Source: Agapetus fuscipes (taxonomy: Eukaryota > Arthropoda > Insecta > Trichoptera > Glossosomatidae). Taken from it: a stretch of DNA of 64,000 nt. Positions 1 through 10,689 of this stretch are shown here, piece by piece; within the stretch, counting starts at the first letter, position 1; every line of letters begins with the position of its first letter. Below the pieces are notes generated by a model. That model had not been told where the DNA came from, searched no databases, and saw nothing but the letters and a program-made list of their open reading frames with translations. The translations under genes and the position numbers were made by a program. The stretch is taken from the NCBI GenBank assembly GCA_951799405.1, contig OX637344.1, forward strand, positions 5,704,001 to 5,768,000, written 5' to 3'.

Positions 1-172
1 GGTTCGTTCACATGCTACGTGTGTACCTTCTCACAAAATAAATATAAAAACAGATGTCAAATTAGCATCTTGCAACTCTTACATATTTCATTCAAAAGGG
101 ATGACATTGATAAAGTGAAATATTTTTTATAGTATGAATATTCAGCCCATACCAAACCAATGAACTTTAAAA
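1..172 (-). repeat. Family A interspersed repeat, cut by window edge
   Basis: Diverged copy of the about 245-bp family A repeat, read from its 3' half to its 5' end on the plus strand. It keeps the conserved blocks TGCAACTCTT, GACATTG..AAAGTGAA and CAGCCcATACCAA. Its tail side lies outside the window. Confidence 0.6.
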
Positions 173-581
173 TTGTATTCTGTAAAAATAAATATGAGAA
201 TGAAAGCATTCCTTGGAGATAAAGAAGATTTTTTTCAGGCCTGAAAGGGTTTGTGATTTTTCAGGCTATCCTAGAGCCTGGTACGAATGGTTCCACCCCA
301 TCCCCTCTCTCTTTCCCCTCTCACATCGCTCCTGTAACATCCTCTACCACCTTCAGAGCCTAAGCACGATAGCCGATGACCTAGTGCCGTGATACGAGAG
401 AACTTAACATCAAAAGCTACATCGAAAATAGGAAACAAAAACTTTCGTTTCCATTTATTTTTGTACTTCAATCTATGTATATCTATAATAATCTAAGTTC
501 GTAAGTTAGTCAAATTGGAGGAATTTACACTATATGTGTAGTTTAGCTGAGTGGATTAAATGTTTGTGTTCCTAAACTTAA

Positions 582-800
582 AGGTTAGTATGTGGCTGAC
601 CACCGATGCTGTACAAAATGGTTCACTTTTTCAACCTAGTTTCAAGGAAGAGCGGCAAGAGTTGCAGGGTTCATGCTTATTTGAGGTTCGTGTCTAATTT
701 TGTAAATACAAATTCACACTGTGTAAATGCAATATGTGTCTGCTTTTGGGCATGCACTATTCATGAATCTTGTAAGTATAGCTTTGCAACTTTGACTACT
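582..800 (+). repeat. Family A interspersed repeat, diverged copy
   Basis: Carries the family order GGTTAGTATG-GGCTGACCACC, ATGGTTCACTTT, GGCAAGAGTTGCAGGG and, near the 3' end, TTGCAACTTT. The substitutions are numerous, so this is an old copy. No coding capacity. Confidence 0.65.
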
Positions 801-999
801 GATATGTAGATACACAAGATAAAAAAGCCACGTAACTCGCCTACCCATAATATTTTCATGCGTGTTTATGGTATTAAACCTGAGATGATAGCAGGTATCG
901 ATAAATCTGTCATTCAAGCAGTCCAAATATATTATTGTACGAGAAATTTAAAAATATTAGTTATTATTTTTAATTTATTACATAGAGATAAGCAATAGT

Positions 1000-1200
1000 C
1001 TGGTCGATAGTTCAGTTGGCAGAGTGCTTGCATTCCATGCCAAGGTTCGATCCCCAAGGGTGTCAAAAATTACAAATAAATATAATAAAAGTAAAATACC
1101 AGGCTTCATGTTAAATGAGAACCAGCCACCTCAGGAGCTTGGAACATTCTACTTCAAATGAAGTGGTTGGCGTTAGGCTAGCTTACTTACCTTTAAAAAT
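1000..1200 (+). repeat. tRNA-derived SINE (family B), full-length-like copy
   Basis: Begins with a tRNA-like head: A-box-like TAGTTCAGTTGGCAGAG and B-box-like AAGGTTCGATCCCC about 40 bp apart, the spacing of an internal RNA polymerase III promoter. The body shares a block with the other family B copies (AATGAAGTGGTTGGCG, seen in reverse at 8700, 42480 and 53060). The insertion is old and AT-rich sequence surrounds it. Confidence 0.7.
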
Positions 1201-2161
1201 AAATAGGTTCCACACGCCACATGCTACTCCTTTGGGATCAACGCGTTAAATAGTTGCACTATAAGTGCATCTCAGTTGCTTTTTTTTAATTTAAATTAAT
1301 AAAAAGTGTTCTTTATTTGTTATAAATTTTCTATGTAGTTATTTTTTTCTTACGGAGATAAAAGGTAAAAAACGTTTATAGGTATTAAAAAAGTTTTTAT
1401 TTCAAATTTGTCATCTTTTTTATGACAACAGCTGGAATCCACGCAATAACTTTAAAATAAATGTATACTTCATTCAACGTAATATTTTTTGTTAAATAAT
1501 CAATACAGAAATAATTTCACGAGTTGATAGTAAAACTATAAGTTTGTAGTGATCCGTAGATAGCTGCTTCTGTAAACCAAGTAGAAAAAAAATTCATTCA
1601 AACTCAAAGATAATGTTGTACCACAAATACATATTAACTAAAAGCAGCGCCTCTAGTGTGCGTTTAAGTAGCAATATATTTTTAGTAAAACTCTCGTACT
1701 GAACGCATGGCGTAGACCTATGGCGTAGACCGTAGAGAGAAACGGCTCTACGATCGCGTGCTACGAAAGCTATTGTGGGTCGCTCCATAAGAAATGTATC
1801 CTACAAAAACAATAAAAGCTTCCTACGAGAATTGCCCACATTAATACTGCAGGTGGCGTATAATTTAAAAAACATCGTTATGTGTTGAATGTTGCATTTG
1901 CAAATGAAAATTCCATTTTTTTTAAGTTTTTACACCTTTATAGTTTATACTATTTGCTGCTGTATTTTTATTCAATCTTTTGAATAAAAATGATGTAACA
2001 TTAGTTAGTAAACGAATCACTCGAGAAAAGCATAAGCAATTTGGCTATTTTAAATCTTAAAATGATGTTTGTAATCCAGGAAAAGTTTATAGGTTAGTGG
2101 ATACAAAAAATGTTGGTAAATTAACGCAGAAGATTTTCAAATTTAAAATAAAGTGAATATT
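1201..2161. other. AT-rich intergenic stretch, no gene seen
   Basis: No coding exon, RNA gene or recognised repeat is supported here. A short GC-richer patch at about 1690-1790 holds two copies of ATGGCGTAGACC, but it has no convincing ORF. Confidence 0.5.
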
Positions 2162-2169
2162 GCTTAGAC

Positions 2170-3156
2170 CAGCGGTTCCCGAATTCTTTTGGCTACGGAA
2201 CCCTTTTTGGCTCACCGTTTTTGTGCGGAACCCTAGCTAGGCCCTAGAGTCTAGTAGGGCCTAGAGCTCAAGTAAGAAGTAAACTAACTGTAACATTGTT
2301 TTTTTTCGTGAGATCACACCATACTGAGGCTTTTTGGCTTGGTGTTCGCATCTTATAAGTATAGTTTGACTTTAAAAGAAAGACCTTTTAAGAAAAAAAT
2401 ATTTATTTAGTTATAACAAAAAGATATTTACTTTAGTTAGATGAACTTAATGTGAAGAATGAAATCTTTTCATAGTTTTTGACAAAATAACATTGAAGTC
2501 AGGCTTTATGTCTGACAATTGGATTCGTAAGTCTGGTGCAGCATTCAGCCTACTCCTAAACTTATTTTTCGTAAATTTTGTAGGGTTTGTGTATTCACAC
2601 AGTGAAAATTATTTTTCGTGTAGGCGTAAGCTGAAAACCCAGCCTCACATCTATAAATTGACACAAATGGAAGTAACGCCATGATAGCCTTTTCGACGAT
2701 GCCCGGGTATTCGTTTTACAGGCCAAACCAAAATTGGTTCGGGTTCGCTTTTGATTCGAAAAGTTGTTTGAGTGTGGATGCATTTTTAATATCAATTAAA
2801 TTTTCATACTCCGACACAGTCAATGTTGAAGGTTTGGTATGAATCCTAAATGGATTTTGGACCCATTCGATATCCTGTAACTGTAACTTTTCTTCTGGAA
2901 AATATTCGTCCAAAGACTTTTTCAGGTTTGTCAAATGTTCAGGTATACTTTTTTCCACGTCTGCAGCGATTTGAAGATGAATTTTTATTTATAAAATTAC
3001 CATATATTTATCTAAATATATCAAAGGTACGAGTTAAGCGATTTAAAATAGCTAGAATTAGAAAAAAAACATCGAAATCTTGAATATTTTCGCGGAACTC
3101 CTGAGAGCCTTCTACGGAACCCCAGGGTTCCGCGGAACACCATTCGGGAACCGCTG
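2170..3156 (-). mobile_element. hAT transposon, internally deleted, 8-bp TSD
   Basis: Terminal inverted repeats CAGCGGTTCCCGAAT (2170) and its reverse complement (ending 3156) are flanked by a perfect 8-bp duplication GCTTAGAC (2162-2169 and 3157-3164). CAG-starting TIRs with 8-bp TSDs are diagnostic of hAT elements. Length is 987 bp, far below an autonomous element. Inside, on the minus strand, are remains of the transposase C-terminus, described separately. Both termini look intact, so it could once have been mobilised in trans. Confidence 0.92.
2550..2958 (-). pseudogene. hAT transposase C-terminal fragment, frameshifted
   Basis: The minus strand reads an 80-residue piece (2958 to 2716, starting MEKSIPEHLTNLKKSLDEYF) with W..NPF and LIDIKN..LKQLF motifs of the hAT C-terminal region. 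After a frameshift near 2715 it continues in another frame as YPGIVEKAIMALLPFVSIYR followed by CEAGFSAY. This matches the family pattern YP.L...AL..LLPF...YLCE.GFS of the hAT dimerisation domain. It is non-functional because of the frameshift and loss of the catalytic core. Assignment to the ZBED5-like hAT branch is inference from these motifs. Confidence 0.75.
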
Positions 3157-3359
3157 GCTTAGACATTGGTCAAAGTACAGCTAGTTTAAAATACATTCCG
3201 CATGTTTCATCTTTAGTCTCAATTTTAGTCTCAGCTTTATTCTTCTTGTAGTTAAAGGAAATGAAAGTACCTAGAACCCTTAAATAATTAATAAGAAAAT
3301 TTAAATACAAAAAAGGTAGAAGAACTTAGTTTATTTCCAAGAAGTTTAATGATATTATT

Positions 3360-3935
3360 GTGGACTATGATGACTTAAAGAAAGAACACAGTGATGTTTT
3401 GTTGCGACTCAGCGAGCTTGAGCGTCGTTATGCGGAGCTGGAACATTACACAAATGATATGGAGCAGCGAGCCAGAAGAGCTAACGTTGAGATTCAAAAT
3501 ATAACGGATCGAAAAGGTGAAAATCTACAGAATATAGTAACAACTCTGGCCAGTAAGATTGGCGTTCCGATTTTACCTTCTGACATCACCGCAGTGCATC
3601 GAGTCTCTCATGGAGCTGCCACCAACAACAGACCAAAGAATATTATCTTAAAATTTTCTAAAACTAGTTTGCGTGATGCTTTTTTAGACTGCGCAAAATT
3701 GAAGCGTGGTCTAACAACCGAGGATTTGGGTATTCAGGACAAAGGGAGGAAAATATACATATCGGAGCACTTGACCTTGAAAAACAAACTACTTTACAGA
3801 GATGCACGTATTATGGCAAAGGCAAAGGCCTGGAAGTTTACCTGGACAAAAAACTCAAGGATTTATGTGAGAAAAGACACAAACGAGCCTGTTCTACGCA
3901 TTATTACAAAGGAAGACTTACAAAAGATTTTATGA
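3360..3935 (+). pseudogene. LINE ORF1 protein with coiled coil and FP-like C-terminal domain
   Basis: About 190 residues are open. Residues 1-45 are a charged heptad-like coiled coil (LKKEHSDVLLRLSELERRYA). The middle (residues 45-125) resembles the L1-type RNA-recognition core, with IQNIT, ITAVHRVS and PKNIILKF. The C-terminus (residues 128-190, IYISEHLTLKNKLLYRDARI then WKFTWTKNSRIYVRK) matches the pattern of the baculovirus FP protein C-terminal domain family, which is common in insect LINE ORF1 proteins. The expected role is binding LINE RNA as a trimer. No ATG is present at the left edge, so it is annotated as a remnant. Confidence 0.8.
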
Positions 3936-4149
3936 ATTTATTTTTTACTTTTTTAACTGTGTATATTTTTTTTATAATAATTTATTGTTACATTTGTCGC
4001 CCTTTTTCCCATGTCCTTCCCAATTCCCCTCCATGTACTCACCTGCTCAACTATCTACTTTTTTCATATTTTAAAGTTTTCTGCTCGTGGGTTGCTGTGA
4101 ACATTTATCGACTGTACTTCATATTTAACCAACTCACTGTAACATAAGT

Positions 4150-7106
4150 ACTCTTAAGTTATATTACCAGAATAGCAGAGGATTGAAGAGCAAGACTTGT
4201 GATTTTCGTGCCAACCTAATCATAAACAACTTTGACATTGTAGTTCTAACGGAAACATGGCTAAGAGATGGCGTCTCTGATTATGAATTGTTTGATGACC
4301 GTTATGTGGTTTTCCGTAGAGACAGAGATTTTGATCTTACAAATAAGAGGGATGGTGGTGGTGTTCTGATAGCGGTTCGGAGGTCCTTGAAGTGTGCGCG
4401 CGCCCCTGTGTGGGAAACTCTGGGTGAGAACCTGTTTATTTCACTTTTTCTGTCTTCTAATGCAAATAAAAACCTGAGGAAACCAGGTCTCATCCTGGGT
4501 GTTGTCTACATTCCACCGTCCTCCGCCATCTCCGAATACGAAGCACATCTTAATAATCTCTCGGCCATCATCTTAAAGCATGACCAAAACACTCATATAT
4601 CTATTTTGGGCGATTACAATGCCCCTGAAATTAAATGGATGACTGATGAGAGCAATCCAGCAGCCACTGTTGAATCGAGCACTGGCGATACAGCCAGATT
4701 ACTACTTGAATCAATCTCCTTCTTAAATGTTAAACAATATAATCTTATACCCAATAAAAATAATAAAATCTTGGATTTGGTTCTATCTGATGTTGATTGT
4801 ACTGTGAGTCGTGGAGATTTTCCTCTGGTGCCTGAGGATGGTCATCATCCTTCTCTGTTGATTGATGTTCCACTTAAACCGGATGTGCAGTTGGACAGCA
4901 AAAGTGCACCCAAATATAATTTTTTCAAAGCCAATTTCACTGAAATAAATCATATGCTCAGCCTAATTGATTGGAATGCTCTGTTGGATGACAAGACTAC
5001 TGATCTTGCTGTAGACATTTTCTATGATACCTTGGTAAGTATTATTGATCTGTATACACCCAAGAAACTAGCCAAAAAACCTAAGTACCCATTTTGGTAT
5101 AAAAGTTCTACGGTTGCTTTGGTTAGAGACAAAAATAAATACTGGGACCGTTGGAAGAAATACAATAATCTATGTGACTATGCTGCCTATTCTAACTTTA
5201 GATCTAAACTCAAAATTGCACACAGACACGACCATAGACACTATATTGCTAATATTGAACAATCTATCAAAACAAATATAAAGCCATTTTTCTCCTATAT
5301 TAACAACTTAAAGACATCAAACTCATATCCCAAAAACATGCATTACAAGGATATTTTATCTGACGATCCTAAAGATATATCCAATCTTTTTTGTCAATAC
5401 TTTCAATCTGTTTTCTCTAAAAACACTATAGCTGACACAGATCACAATCCACCAAATCATACTAATACATCTTCACTTTCATCGATTAACATCTTAAGTT
5501 CCGAAATTTATAACAAACTTATCAACCTTAACACTAATAAAGGTGCTGGACCTGACTCGATTTCTCCCATTGTTCTCAAAAAATGTGCGTCTCATCTGAC
5601 CAAACCTCTACGTATTCTCTTTAACAGGAGCATCAGGGAGGGCTGCTTTCCAACCATATGGAAGACAGCTCATGTTACCCCCATCCATAAGGCAGGCAAT
5701 AAGGATGATATTACAAACTATCGCCCAATATCAATACTCTCCTCTATATCCAAGGTCTTTGAAATGATAATCAAGGATCACATTTATAATATTTTTTAGT
5801 GTTGATCTGTTAACACAGTGAAAGTCCATTTTTATAAATATTTAAAAATATAAATGGTAAAACATTGTTTTAATTCACTTTATTTTATTTGTCACATCTA
5901 TAATTATATTTATCACATTTATAATTTTCTCAAACCTTATCTCTTAGAGGAACAACATGGTTTTATGATCGATAGATCGACCACCTCAAATCTTCTCGTG
6001 TATACAGACTTTCTTTTCAGGGCTATGGATCAACGCATACAAGTTGATTCAATCTATACAGACTTCCAGAAGGCATTCGACAAGGTTGATCATGCTTTAC
6101 TGACTCGAAAGCTTTCATACAATGGTATTCACGGTGACCTATTGAGGTGGATTAGTTCATATTTAAGCGATAGACTTATGACAGTAACTCTTAATGGGCT
6201 TAAATCAGAATACGTGTGTGTTACGTCGGGGGTACCCCAGGGTTCTGTTCTGGGCCCTCTGTTATTTCTAGCTTTCATCAATGACATAGGAAATTGCTTC
6301 ATTCACTCAGATTTTTTACTATTTGCAGACGATCTCAAAATTTATCGTACCATAAGAACTGAGGAGGACGCTGTTTTGTTGGAAGAGGATCTCGGTAGGG
6401 TCCATGACTACTGTGTTTGCAATAGATTGGAACTAAATCTGAAAAAATGTTTTTCAATATCCTTCACTAAAAACAAAAACAATATTTCTCATAATTATGC
6501 GATTGCTGATACCATGCTGCAACGACTCGACTCGGTAAAGGATCTTGGTGTTATCTTTGACTCCAAACTGCATTTTGACGATCACATCGATAAGATTCTA
6601 ACACAATGTAACAAAATGCTTGGTTTTATCCTAAGGGTGACCAGGGAGTTCAGAGATCCCACATCTCTTATGACCTTGTATGTCTCACTTGTACGCTCTA
6701 TTGCTCCCCAGTATGGAAGCCCTTATATGACAAATATAACGTTGCATTGGAAAAAATCCAACATAAACTAATACGAATTGGAAATCACAGATTCAGAACA
6801 TCCCGTTTCAATGACTTAATAGACCTCTCGTCGAGGCGTGAACTTGCAGATGCCTGTATTCTACGCAGAATTTGTATGTCTGCCCTAGACACACCCCTAT
6901 TACTGAAATTGATAGACTTCGCGGTCCCAACAGTTAGACGATCATTTTGGCCCTTTCACATTAAGCGTCACGTTACCAATGCAGGTTTGCGAAATCCTCT
7001 GCTAAGAATGACTAAAAATTATAACAATAAATTTAAAGATGTCGATCTGTTTCACGGTAGTTCTAATTTATTTAAAAGATCAATTTTAGCTATACTTGAG
7101 CAGTGA
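4150..7106 (+). pseudogene. LINE ORF2: endonuclease plus reverse transcriptase, broken
   Basis: The N-terminal exonuclease-endonuclease-phosphatase domain starts YYQNSRGLKSK and carries LTETWL, GGGVLIAV, ILGDYNAPE, LDLVLSD and the DGHHPS end motif. The reverse transcriptase follows: NKGAGPDSISPIVLK, TPIHKAGNK..NYRPISIL, then after an interruption HGF...STTSNLL, DFQKAFDKVDH, GVPQGSVLGPLLF and the catalytic FADD at about 6325-6340. It ends with a C-terminal basic segment to 7106. A stop at 5797-5799 comes with the 135-bp insertion. A frameshift near 6705-6720 separates the last 119 residues (EKIQHKLIRIGNHRFRTSRF) from the rest. Confidence 0.9.
5791..5925. repeat. 135-bp insertion in the LINE ORF2, 14-bp flanking duplication
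   Basis: The 14-mer ATCACATTTATAAT occurs at 5777-5790 and again at 5912-5925, exactly bracketing extra sequence that splits the RT between DHIYN and FLKPYLL. The insert is AT-rich and contains short inverted pairs (CCATTT/AAATGG and CAGTGAA/TTCACT). This fits either a small element with a long target duplication or a slippage duplication. It carries the in-frame stop that kills ORF2. Confidence 0.7.
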
Positions 7107-7492
7107 GTATCCCTTCCCCTTCCCCTTCCTTTCTTCCCTACTACTTCTATTTATATTATTTTATTATTGTTGTTTGAATTTTTGAATGTTGTATTCCGTT
7201 TTAAAAAAAAATGTTTTTATCCTTAGTATGTAAGTGAAATTATCTTGATATTTTTGTGTGCTTTTTTTATCACATTGTATTACGCTTACACCGGTAATGG
7301 GGTGCAACATGATTTCTTCTTTTGTTAATTTGCCTAATGTGCTATTTTTATGTTGTGCCTGTTGGTGTATGATTGTGAATAAATAAAAATAAAAAAATAA
7401 TAAAACCCACAAAGCACTTGTACATAAACCAAATTTTCCTACCGTCCTACATGATTAAATACGAAAGAATAATAAAACAAATTTGATATATC

Positions 7493-7625
7493 GCCACCTT
7501 AAAGGTAAAACTGAATAAGTGCTTATTCCTTGTTTTGAGAAATTGTGGATAAAACATTTTATTAGGTATAATTTCTCATAGTAAGTGGATTAAGAAGTGC
7601 TAGGAAGTGCTCATGAAAAACTTCT
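7493..7625. repeat. Dispersed repeat shared with about 50460-50600
   Basis: ACCTTAAAGGTAAAACTGAA, AATAAGTGCT and TAAAACATTTTATT appear here and, reverse-complemented with substitutions, at about 50460-50600. This is an unnamed moderately repeated sequence without coding capacity. Confidence 0.5.
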
Positions 7626-7683
7626 AATCAACAGGATGTTCACACTTTTTTAGCAGACCGAGCGGTATAAACATTTAAATGGT

Positions 7684-7914
7684 AGGTCTAATCTAATTTA
7701 ATCTAATCTAAGTTGCAAAGATATTTTACATTGGAGATTCACATTACATGCATTCTCAAAACCAGACATGTACAAGTTCGCGCTTGCACATGCCTCATGT
7801 GAGCCTACAACATAAAAACCAAATCTCAAATGGACATACACCCTGCAACTCTTGCCGTCCTTCCCTGTAACAGGGGTGACATTGGCAAAGTGAACCATTT
7901 TTACAGCATGGGTA
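7684..7914 (-). repeat. Family A repeat
   Basis: Near full-length copy with a (TCTAA)n-type tail at the left (CTAATCTAATCTAAGTTGCA), then the conserved body. The 5' terminal block (TATAAGTCAAGGAA) is missing, so it is 5'-truncated at about 7914, as expected for a copy made by target-primed reverse transcription. Confidence 0.8.
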
Positions 7915-8138
7915 ATCAAGTTGAGATTTGTCTTTACAAAAAAATATTCAAAATGCATTAAACATTCCTATTGTTGCCATGACCTATTCATGTCATGGAA
8001 TAGCCTTAAGCCACTCCTCTTTGAAACTATCTTATCTGTAATTAAATTTCCAAGAAATTGTAGTGTGAAACAAAGAAGTGTTACGTGTCTACGTTGTATC
8101 TATTTATTTAAATCAATGAAAGTGCTACCTGTAAGTGT

Positions 8139-8297
8139 TTTTTCACACAACGTAGTCCGTTGCCGGATCGGAAGTCGCTTGGTGTATGGAGATGTACATA
8201 TTATCATGTTAGCTTTTACATTACACGGCGAGGTTTGTCCAGCGATCCCATTCATTTCGCGACCAGATTTGAACTGGAACCATATCGTGTGAAAAGG
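8139..8297. repeat. Short TIR element (MITE-like), pair of the 19902 copy
   Basis: About 160 bp with inverted ends TTTTCACACAACGTAG and ..CGTGTGAAAA, and an internal block GGTTTGTCC.GCGATCCCAT and TTTCGCGACC. The same block and ends occur at 19902-20066. Two copies sharing inverted ends support a small DNA-transposon derivative. Confidence 0.6.
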
Positions 8298-8698
8298 GGA
8301 TAAGAAATCAAGTGCTTACAAAGAATTTCCATTTTTATTTAGATTGTTGTCTAAAATTTATCGCTTGGATTTGTTTTATTCGGGGGATTTTCATTGTTAT
8401 GTAGGTACCTACTTCTTCTTCTTCTTTTTCTTTGTGGCGGATTCCAGCATTTAGCAGGGGCGCCAGTGTCAATTTGGTAGATACCTACTTATACCTAAAC
8501 AATTTTAAAAAATAATTACAAATAATAAATTTATGTCTTCTAAAATAGAAGATCTTACGTGCAGTAGTTATGGTTTAATTAGAATTCTTTCAATATTCTA
8601 TAGCACCGTAAAAACGCAACGCACGCAACTAAGCTACACATATAGTTTAACTCGAAGTAGTAAACGAAGGAGTCGCATATGGCGAGTGAAACTATTTA
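8298..8698. other. AT-rich intergenic stretch, no gene seen
   Basis: Contains a (TTC)n-like run at about 8411-8435 and nothing that supports an exon. Confidence 0.45.
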
Positions 8699-8814
8699 TT
8701 TTTACATGTAAGGGGGGCGGCCTTACGCCAACCACTTCAGTGAAGTGGGGAGTTTCCCCGCTGGTACTCATTTCTTGTGAAGGCTGAGTAAACCTTGCCG
8801 GTTTTTTTTTATTT
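8699..8814 (-). repeat. tRNA-SINE (family B), 3' part, split by the LTR element
   Basis: Same body as the copy at 42472-42705 (GCCTTACGCCAACCACTTCA, TTTCTTGTGAAGGCTGAGTA, AACCTTGCCGG). The SINE resumes at 14421 after the LTR retrotransposon, whose 4-bp target duplication AAGG joins the two halves cleanly. Confidence 0.85.
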
Positions 8815-8818
8815 AAGG

Positions 8819-9910
8819 TGTCAGGTAGCTAGCATGTCAGATAGCTACCTGTGGAAAAAAGAAGAAGAAGAAGACATGATCTGTCAAAACATTATACCTG
8901 TCAAAGGAAAAATAATGTCTTTACCAACTTGAAAGAAATTGAAGCGCATCTTTAGCCACAGAAATTGAACCGGATCCCAATGAGAGGAAGAAGACAGGCT
9001 GAGATTGTCAGTTAGGAGGGAAACACTTAAAATCCCCCGTTAAGCTCCGCATCGCGCTGGTAGGGAGTTTATAAAAGGCGTCGACCTCCCACAATCGAGG
9101 ACACAAACTCTGAGGACACAAACTCTGAGGACACAAGCTCTTCAACACCTGAACCAATAACACCTACCAGGCGTGGCCAAGAACATCTATCGGAGAAGGC
9201 TTGAGTCGCCGTTGTTGCCTGCACTACACAGCCCCTGGCCGCGCCTGGGTCCCCCGTGGCGGATTCCTCGGAAGGAAGGAGCCCCTGCTTTACCCGTCGC
9301 AAGCGCCCGCTTGGCTACTCCTTGATATCCGGAGCCCCGTGCCCAAAGTTCCTCGGGAGGACGGAGCACCGGCCCCGTCCAGCCGAGCGCACCCGTCTTA
9401 TCGCTGGCTGAGCCCCGTGCCGCAATTCCTCGGAGTGTGGAGCCCCGACATCCCGCCAAAAGCGTTGGCGTGCCCGAGGCCGGCGCCCCAGCATCGACTA
9501 CCCGCATCCCAGCACCAAGACTTCTCTCCATCCCCGTGAGCTAATCGAAAATTTAAATACATTATCTAATTTCACCTAGAACCAGTCAGTCGTGCAGTTT
9601 AGCGTGGTGATGCTCTCATTTCTCATAATTTAAAATAAATCCCGTCTTTCCTTTACCCGGTTTTTCTCTCCATCACCTATATTTTTTAACCTCTTTAGCA
9701 TCAGTGGAAAGCGAGCAAGGTGTTGGGCCTGAACACCACCCTGAGGAGTCTTTAGCTAGCCGGGCAACTGCAAAAGCGCGCAACCTAACCTCAAAGGGCC
9801 CCCTTGTCAGTAAAATCCGTCCTAACCTCCAAATGGCCTGCCTTTCCAGGTAGGGCCATGGAGGTTCAGTGGAGCGCCTGTAGTGGAGCGCCTTCAGTGG
9901 CTGCATTACA
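8819..9910 (+). repeat. 5' LTR of the 8819-14416 element
   Basis: 1092 bp, matching 13327-14408 over the first 1082 bp by reading. It has a TATA box TATAAAAGG at 9070-9078 and three tandem copies of a 15-bp unit (GAGGACACAAACTCT) just downstream at about 9098-9143. A GC-rich R/U5 part follows, with AATAAA at 9634-9639. The only ORFs inside are fortuitous. The last 10 bases (CTGCATTACA) differ from the 3' LTR end (TCATCACA). Confidence 0.88.
9070..9078 (+). promoter_or_regulatory. TATA box of the LTR promoter
   Basis: TATAAAAGG in the 5' LTR (the same in the 3' LTR at about 13578), upstream of the 15-bp tandem units. Transcription would start about 30 bp downstream, near 9100. Confidence 0.6.
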
Positions 9911-9911
9911 G

Positions 9912-9929
9912 TGGCGCCTTAACAAAAGA
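9912..9929 (+). other. Primer-binding site
   Basis: TGGCGCCTTAACAAAAGA follows the LTR end after a single G. TGG plus a GC-rich block is the standard start of a site complementary to a tRNA 3' CCA end. The matching tRNA was not determined. Confidence 0.65.
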
Positions 9930-10384
9930 CACCGTTGCTCGATCCACATTGTATTTTCCCCATTAACAAATAAAGTTTTATTTCAGCAAATTGTGTTCCA
10001 ACGGAAAAGTGTTGTTTTTGTATTTCGGGTTTTGTGGTACTTTGAAGTCGTTTCCACCTGGGATATTTGTGGTTTTGGTGGTTATGCTTTGTCATCTTGA
10101 GGATTGTTAACCGTTTTTCGTGGTTTGATGATATTTGGACGAATTCAAAATTTGAGTTACGTAATTCTAAAATCCAGACACGCATTCTCAAACTTCCGTA
10201 AATTTTTTGACAATTTTTTTTTTTTTTCTTCTTTCCAAATTTTTTGGGCGTCTCTATTTCCAGAGGCGTAACCATTCGTTAAATTTTCTCAACAAAAAAT
10301 TTCAAGGGGTTCTCAACATTTTCAAAAAAAAAAAAAAATTTTTTTTTTTCAACAACAACTCTCCGGAAGGGCCAAGGAGAGCCT

Positions 10385-10610
10385 TGTTGGGGTAGTGGAT
10401 GTTTTCACGAAATATTTTTGGATATTTCTATTAAAGTATGCCACAAGTAGCAGCAGTAATAAAGAAGCTTGGGTCAAGCATCTTTATTTCCCGGGGAATG
10501 CCGAGGTCCGTTGTTTGGGACAACGGTAAACAATTCATCATCAAGGCGGTCGAGGAATTTCTGGAGATGTACGGAGGGCAGACAGGCGGACGTGAGGGGC
10601 GAGAGAAAGG
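10385..10610 (+). pseudogene. Retrotransposon integrase core fragment
   Basis: Fragments read VVDVFTKYFWIF (about 10390-10425), then SIFISRGMPRSVVWDNGKQF and IIKAVEEFLEMYG (10460-10575). D.FTK.....P and ..P..V..D.G.QF.S...EF are typical of the first two catalytic regions of gypsy-type integrases. Frameshifts and the missing third catalytic residue make it non-functional. It is the only surviving coding trace of this element. Confidence 0.7.
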
Positions 10611-10689
10611 CTGTTTGGCTTTTCAGCTGGGAGAGTATCACATAAAGGATATTCTCGGAGCTGGACCTGCTATGGCGGAAGAGTAAACT

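Larger units (their letters stand above)
3360..7410 (+). mobile_element. Jockey/CR1-group non-LTR retrotransposon (LINE), 5'-truncated
   Basis: A two-ORF LINE: an ORF1 RNA-chaperone-like protein (3360-3935), then ORF2 with apurinic endonuclease and reverse transcriptase (about 4150-7106), then an A-rich 3' end (AATAAATAAAAATAAAAAA at about 7378-7400). ORF1 has no upstream ATG and is closed by a stop at 3327, suggesting the copy begins inside ORF1 or its leader. ORF2 is interrupted by a 135-bp insertion and by a later frameshift, so this copy is dead. Sequence divergence looks moderate because long ORF stretches survive. Confidence 0.9.

Noticed and set aside
9187..9539. Overlapping ORFs of 112-114 codons on both strands, repeated at 13695-14047
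   Set aside because: They lie inside the GC-rich part of the two LTRs, overlap each other on opposite strands and show no family motifs. Their duplication follows from the LTR duplication.
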